In this document: piece by piece, positions 29,327 to 31,539 of the stretch
Numbering within the stretch: position 1 is the stretch's first letter
Layout of the letters: each line of letters opens with the position of its first letter
Origin: Caryophanales bacterium
GTDB lineage: Bacteria; Bacillota_I; Bacilli_A; RFN20; CAG-826
Reading direction: 5' to 3'
Assembly: GCA_028726925.1 (NCBI GenBank)
Contig: JAQYPI010000083.1
Span: forward strand, 1 to 31,539
DNA length: 31,539 bases
Position numbers and translations under genes: made by a program
The notes under the pieces: model-generated
The model's database searches: none
Seen by the model: only the letters and a program-made list of their open reading frames with translations
Told to the model about the DNA's origin: nothing

Positions 29327-29980
29327 ATGTTAAACATTATCCTCATGGGTCCCCCGGGCGCCGGCAAAGGCACCCAGGCCACCCGCATTGTCGATGCGTT
29401 CCACATCCCGCATATCTCCACGGGCGACATGTTCCGTGAAGCCATCTCCCAAGGAACCCCTCTCGGCCTTCAGGCCAAAGCCATCATTGAACGCGGCGAT
29501 CTCGTCCCCGACGACATCACGATCGGCCTCGTCAAGGAACGGCTTTCGCAGCCCGACTGCGCCCGGGGTTACTTGCTCGACGGCTTCCCCCGCACGATCC
29601 ACCAGGCGGAGGCCCTCAAGGACCTCGGCCCGGAGATCGACCGCGAAGTCGCCCTCGTCGTGGACATCTCCGTCCCCGATGAGGAACTCGTCCGCCGCAT
29701 CAGCGGGCGTCGCGTTTGCCCCAAGTGCGGCGCGTCCTACCACGTGCAGGACATGAAGCCCGCGCAGGAAGGCATCTGCGATCGCTGCGGTTCCCCCCTC
29801 GTCCAGCGCAAGGATGACAACGAAGCCTCGCTCAAGATCCGCTTGGAGAATTACTACAAGCAGACCGCGCCGCTTCAGGCATTCTACGCGAAGGAAGGCC
29901 TCTATCACTCCTTCCAGGGCGTTTGCACCGCGGACGCCCTCTTCGAAGAGATCCATTCTCTCCTTGAGGCTCATCAATGA
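29327..29980 (+). CDS. adk: Adenylate kinase, zinc-LID type
   Basis: 217 residues. Interconverts ATP + AMP and 2 ADP. The Walker A loop GPPGAGKGT is at 8-16, the AMP-site ISTGDMFR at 30-37, and LLDGFPRT at 83-90. The LID carries CPKC (131-134) and CDRC (151-154), four Cys for zinc as in Gram-positive enzymes. The ATG at 29327 is preceded by AAGGAGG at the end of secY. Its stop overlaps the map start (ATGA). Confidence 0.98.
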   Translation: MLNIILMGPPGAGKGTQATRIVDAFHIPHISTGDMFREAISQGTPLGLQAKAIIERGDLVPDDITIGLVKERLSQPDCARGYLLDGFPRTIHQAEALKDLGPEIDREVALVVDISVPDEELVRRISGRRVCPKCGASYHVQDMKPAQEGICDRCGSPLVQRKDDNEASLKIRLENYYKQTAPLQAFYAKEGLYHSFQGVCTADALFEEIHSLLEAHQ

Positions 29981-30726
29981 TCATCATCAAGTCGCCACGC
30001 GAGATCGACCTCATCCGTGAGGCCGGCCGCGTGGTGGCCTTGGTCTTCCAGGAAGTGGAACCCTTGCTCGTCCCGGGGACGACCACGGCGGACATCGATG
30101 CCGCCGTCGAGTCCATCATCCGGCGCGAGGGAGCTATTCCCGCGGAGAAAGGCTATTACGGTTATCCAGCATCCGTTTGCACGAGCGTGAACGAGGTGAT
30201 TCTCCACGGAATCCCCTCGAAAAAGACCGTGCTCAAGGATGGCGATATCATCTCGCTCGACCTTGTCGCGAAGAAAAACGGCTACTGCGCCGACGCCTGT
30301 CGGACCTACGAAGTAGGCGTTTGCGGCGAAAGGGCGAAAAAAATGATTGCCATCGCGAAGGAATGCTTCGATAATGCTATGTCCCTGGTTATACCAGGGG
30401 TGCATCTCGGCGACGTCTGTCACGCGATCGAGACAACCGCGGCAAAACATGGTTGCACCGTCGCGAGGGAGTACACCGGGCACGGCATCGGCCGCGACAT
30501 GCACGAAGATCCTTACGTTCCCTGCTATGGGGTTCCGGGCACAGGACCGATCCTGCGCGAAGGAATGACCATCTGCATCGAGCCGATGATCTTCGAGAAA
30601 AGCAACAAGGTCCGCGTCATGAAAGACGGCTGGACCGTGGTCGCGAAAGACGGCGGGCTCACCGCGCATTACGAGAACACCCTCGTGGTGACCAAGGATG
30701 GCTGCGAGATATTGACGAAGCTCTAG
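29977..30726 (+). CDS. map: Methionine aminopeptidase type I
   Basis: 249 residues. Removes the initiator methionine from nascent chains. IIIKSPREIDLIREAGRVVA, YPASVCTSVNEVILHGIPS, the metal ligands in DGDIISLDLVAKKNGYCADACRTYEVG, GHGIGRDMHEDPYVPCYG and MTICIEPMIFE are all visible. The usual second metal Asp region reads KNGYCADACRTY, with Asp in the expected place. It overlaps adk by 4 nt. Confidence 0.97.
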   Translation: MIIIKSPREIDLIREAGRVVALVFQEVEPLLVPGTTTADIDAAVESIIRREGAIPAEKGYYGYPASVCTSVNEVILHGIPSKKTVLKDGDIISLDLVAKKNGYCADACRTYEVGVCGERAKKMIAIAKECFDNAMSLVIPGVHLGDVCHAIETTAAKHGCTVAREYTGHGIGRDMHEDPYVPCYGVPGTGPILREGMTICIEPMIFEKSNKVRVMKDGWTVVAKDGGLTAHYENTLVVTKDGCEILTKL

Positions 30727-30749
30727 GGAGCGGAAAGGAAAACGAACGT

Positions 30750-30971
30750 TTGAGCAAAGAAGACTGCATTGAAGTCGAAGCGACCGTTGTGGAATGCCTT
30801 CCCAACGCCAACTTCAAGGTGAAACTAGAAACGGGCGTCGTGGTCCAAGCCTGCGTTTCGGGAAAAATCCGAATGAACTACATTCGAATTCTCCCCGGCG
30901 ATCGGGTCACCGTCCAGTTCTCACCGTACGATTTAACACGTGGGCGCATCACGTTCCGCTATCGGAACTAA
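30750..30971 (+). CDS. infA: Translation initiation factor IF-1 (TTG start)
   Basis: 73 residues, the normal length: SKEDCIEVEATVVECLPNANFKVKLE, then SGKIRMNYIRILPGDRVTVQFSPYDLTRGRITFRYRN, a standard OB fold that blocks the A site. The start must be TTG at 30750, because no ATG or GTG is in frame between the map stop and the conserved SKED. A GGAAAGGAAAA site lies about 9 nt upstream. TTG may limit its translation. Confidence 0.96.
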   Translation: MSKEDCIEVEATVVECLPNANFKVKLETGVVVQACVSGKIRMNYIRILPGDRVTVQFSPYDLTRGRITFRYRN

Positions 30972-30991
30972 TCCAAATCAGGAGAACAATC

Positions 30992-31105
30992 ATGAAAGTC
31001 AGACCGTCTGTTAAGCCGATTTGCGACAAGTGCAAAGTCATTCGGCGCCATGGCAAAGTCATGGTTATCTGCTCCAACCCCAAGCACAAGCAGCGTCAGG
31101 GTTGA
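30992..31105 (+). CDS. rpmJ: 50S ribosomal protein L36, zinc type
   Basis: 37 residues: MKVRPSVKPICDKCKVIRRHGKVMVICSNPKHKQRQG-type sequence with C-x2-C (11-14) plus Cys27 and His32 as zinc ligands. AGGAGAA precedes the ATG. It sits between infA and rpsM, the usual order. Confidence 0.97.
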   Translation: MKVRPSVKPICDKCKVIRRHGKVMVICSNPKHKQRQG

Positions 31106-31132
31106 TGAGCGAAGAAAGGAAACGAACCAAAC

Positions 31133-31507
31133 ATGGCACGTATTGCTGGGGTTGATATCCCGAACGAGAAGCGCATCGTCATCTCCCTTACCTACATCTA
31201 TGGCATCGGGGACACGACCGCCGAAAAGATCTGCAAGGACGCCGGCGTCTCCGTCGACATCCGCACCAAAAACCTCACCGATGAGCAATTGACCGCTCTT
31301 CGTTCCGAGGTCGCGAAATATCGCACCGAAGGCGACCTCCGCCGCGAAGTCGCTCTCAACATCAAGCGCCTTATGGAAATCGGATGCTATCGCGGCATCC
31401 GCCACAAGAGGGGCCTCCCGGTCCGTGGTCAGCGCACTCGCACCAATGCCCGTACCCGCAAAGGTAAGAGGAAGACCATCGCGAACAAGAAGGAAGCCAC
31501 GAGATAA
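31133..31507 (+). CDS. rpsM: 30S ribosomal protein S13
   Basis: 124 residues. S13 contacts the 50S subunit and P-site tRNA. MARIAGVDIPNEKRIVISLTYIYGIG and the C-terminal RHKRGLPVRGQRTRTNARTRKGKRKT are diagnostic. GAAAGGAAA precedes the ATG. rpsK follows after 14 nt. Confidence 0.98.
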   Translation: MARIAGVDIPNEKRIVISLTYIYGIGDTTAEKICKDAGVSVDIRTKNLTDEQLTALRSEVAKYRTEGDLRREVALNIKRLMEIGCYRGIRHKRGLPVRGQRTRTNARTRKGKRKTIANKKEATR

Positions 31508-31521
31508 GGAGGTAGAACACC

Positions 31522-31539
31522 ATGGCACAAGCAAAGAAG
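31522..31539 (+). CDS. rpsK: Start of 30S ribosomal protein S11 (cut by window end)
   Basis: Only MAQAKK is visible, after an AAGGAGG ribosome site 14 nt past rpsM. The identity is inferred from gene order (rpsM-rpsK-rpoA-rplQ) and the typical basic S11 N-terminus. Confidence 0.75.

Noticed and set aside
28159..29445. 428-codon open frame opposite secY
   Set aside because: Same artefact; it is charged and Asp/Glu/Arg-rich, and SecY on the other strand is certain.

Overview
The window looks like a chromosomal segment of a Bacillota lineage close to the Bacilli/Mollicutes-type branch, of moderately high GC. The evidence is the Firmicutes-style S10-spc gene order, a zinc-type S14 and L36, a zinc-type adenylate kinase, a TTG-started infA, and the absence of rpmD (L30) between rpsE and rplO, which is known from several Mollicutes-related lineages. 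An anaerobic life is suggested by the class III ribonucleotide reductase NrdD and by an Fe-S type L-serine dehydratase. No mobile element, CRISPR array, tRNA or rRNA was seen.

Layout. 1-660 (minus) is the N-terminal part of nrdD, running off the left edge behind a structured leader. 1020-7300 is a patchwork of short, mostly single-gene units in alternating directions: a CvpA-like membrane protein, an MscL channel with a large extra loop and an acidic repeat tail, a tyrosine-phosphatase/Nudix fusion, an alpha/beta hydrolase, a DUF2188-like protein, a GtrA-like membrane protein, a solo P-loop kinase, a DtxR-type regulator and an orphan protein. Three convergent pairs here overlap at their 3' ends. 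7490-12656 holds glnA, two overlapping flavoprotein genes and a polytopic membrane protein with a palindrome inside its promoter. 12715-15197 holds a second solo P-loop kinase, L-serine dehydratase and a small kinase-like protein. 15252-18139 is a queuosine operon (tgt-queA-queH).

18271-31539 is the S10-spc-alpha ribosomal protein superoperon: a strong promoter, a structured leader of about 125 nt, then rpsJ, rplC, rplD, rplW, rplB, rpsS, rplV, rpsC, rplP, rpmC, rpsQ, rplN, rplX, rplE, rpsN, rpsH, rplF, rplR, rpsE, rplO, secY, adk, map, infA, rpmJ, rpsM and the first codons of rpsK, almost without gaps. Several ribosomal proteins carry long low-complexity tails (L22 and S5 N-terminal; S17, S5 and S3 C-terminal).

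The most general unusual pattern is translational. Many of the genes at 1020-15252 have no Shine-Dalgarno sequence. Instead a sigma-70-like -10 element lies 6-10 nt upstream of the start codon, which predicts leaderless or nearly leaderless mRNAs. In contrast nrdD, mscL, glnA, queH and almost all ribosomal protein genes have good GGAGG-type sites. The window therefore suggests two initiation modes side by side.
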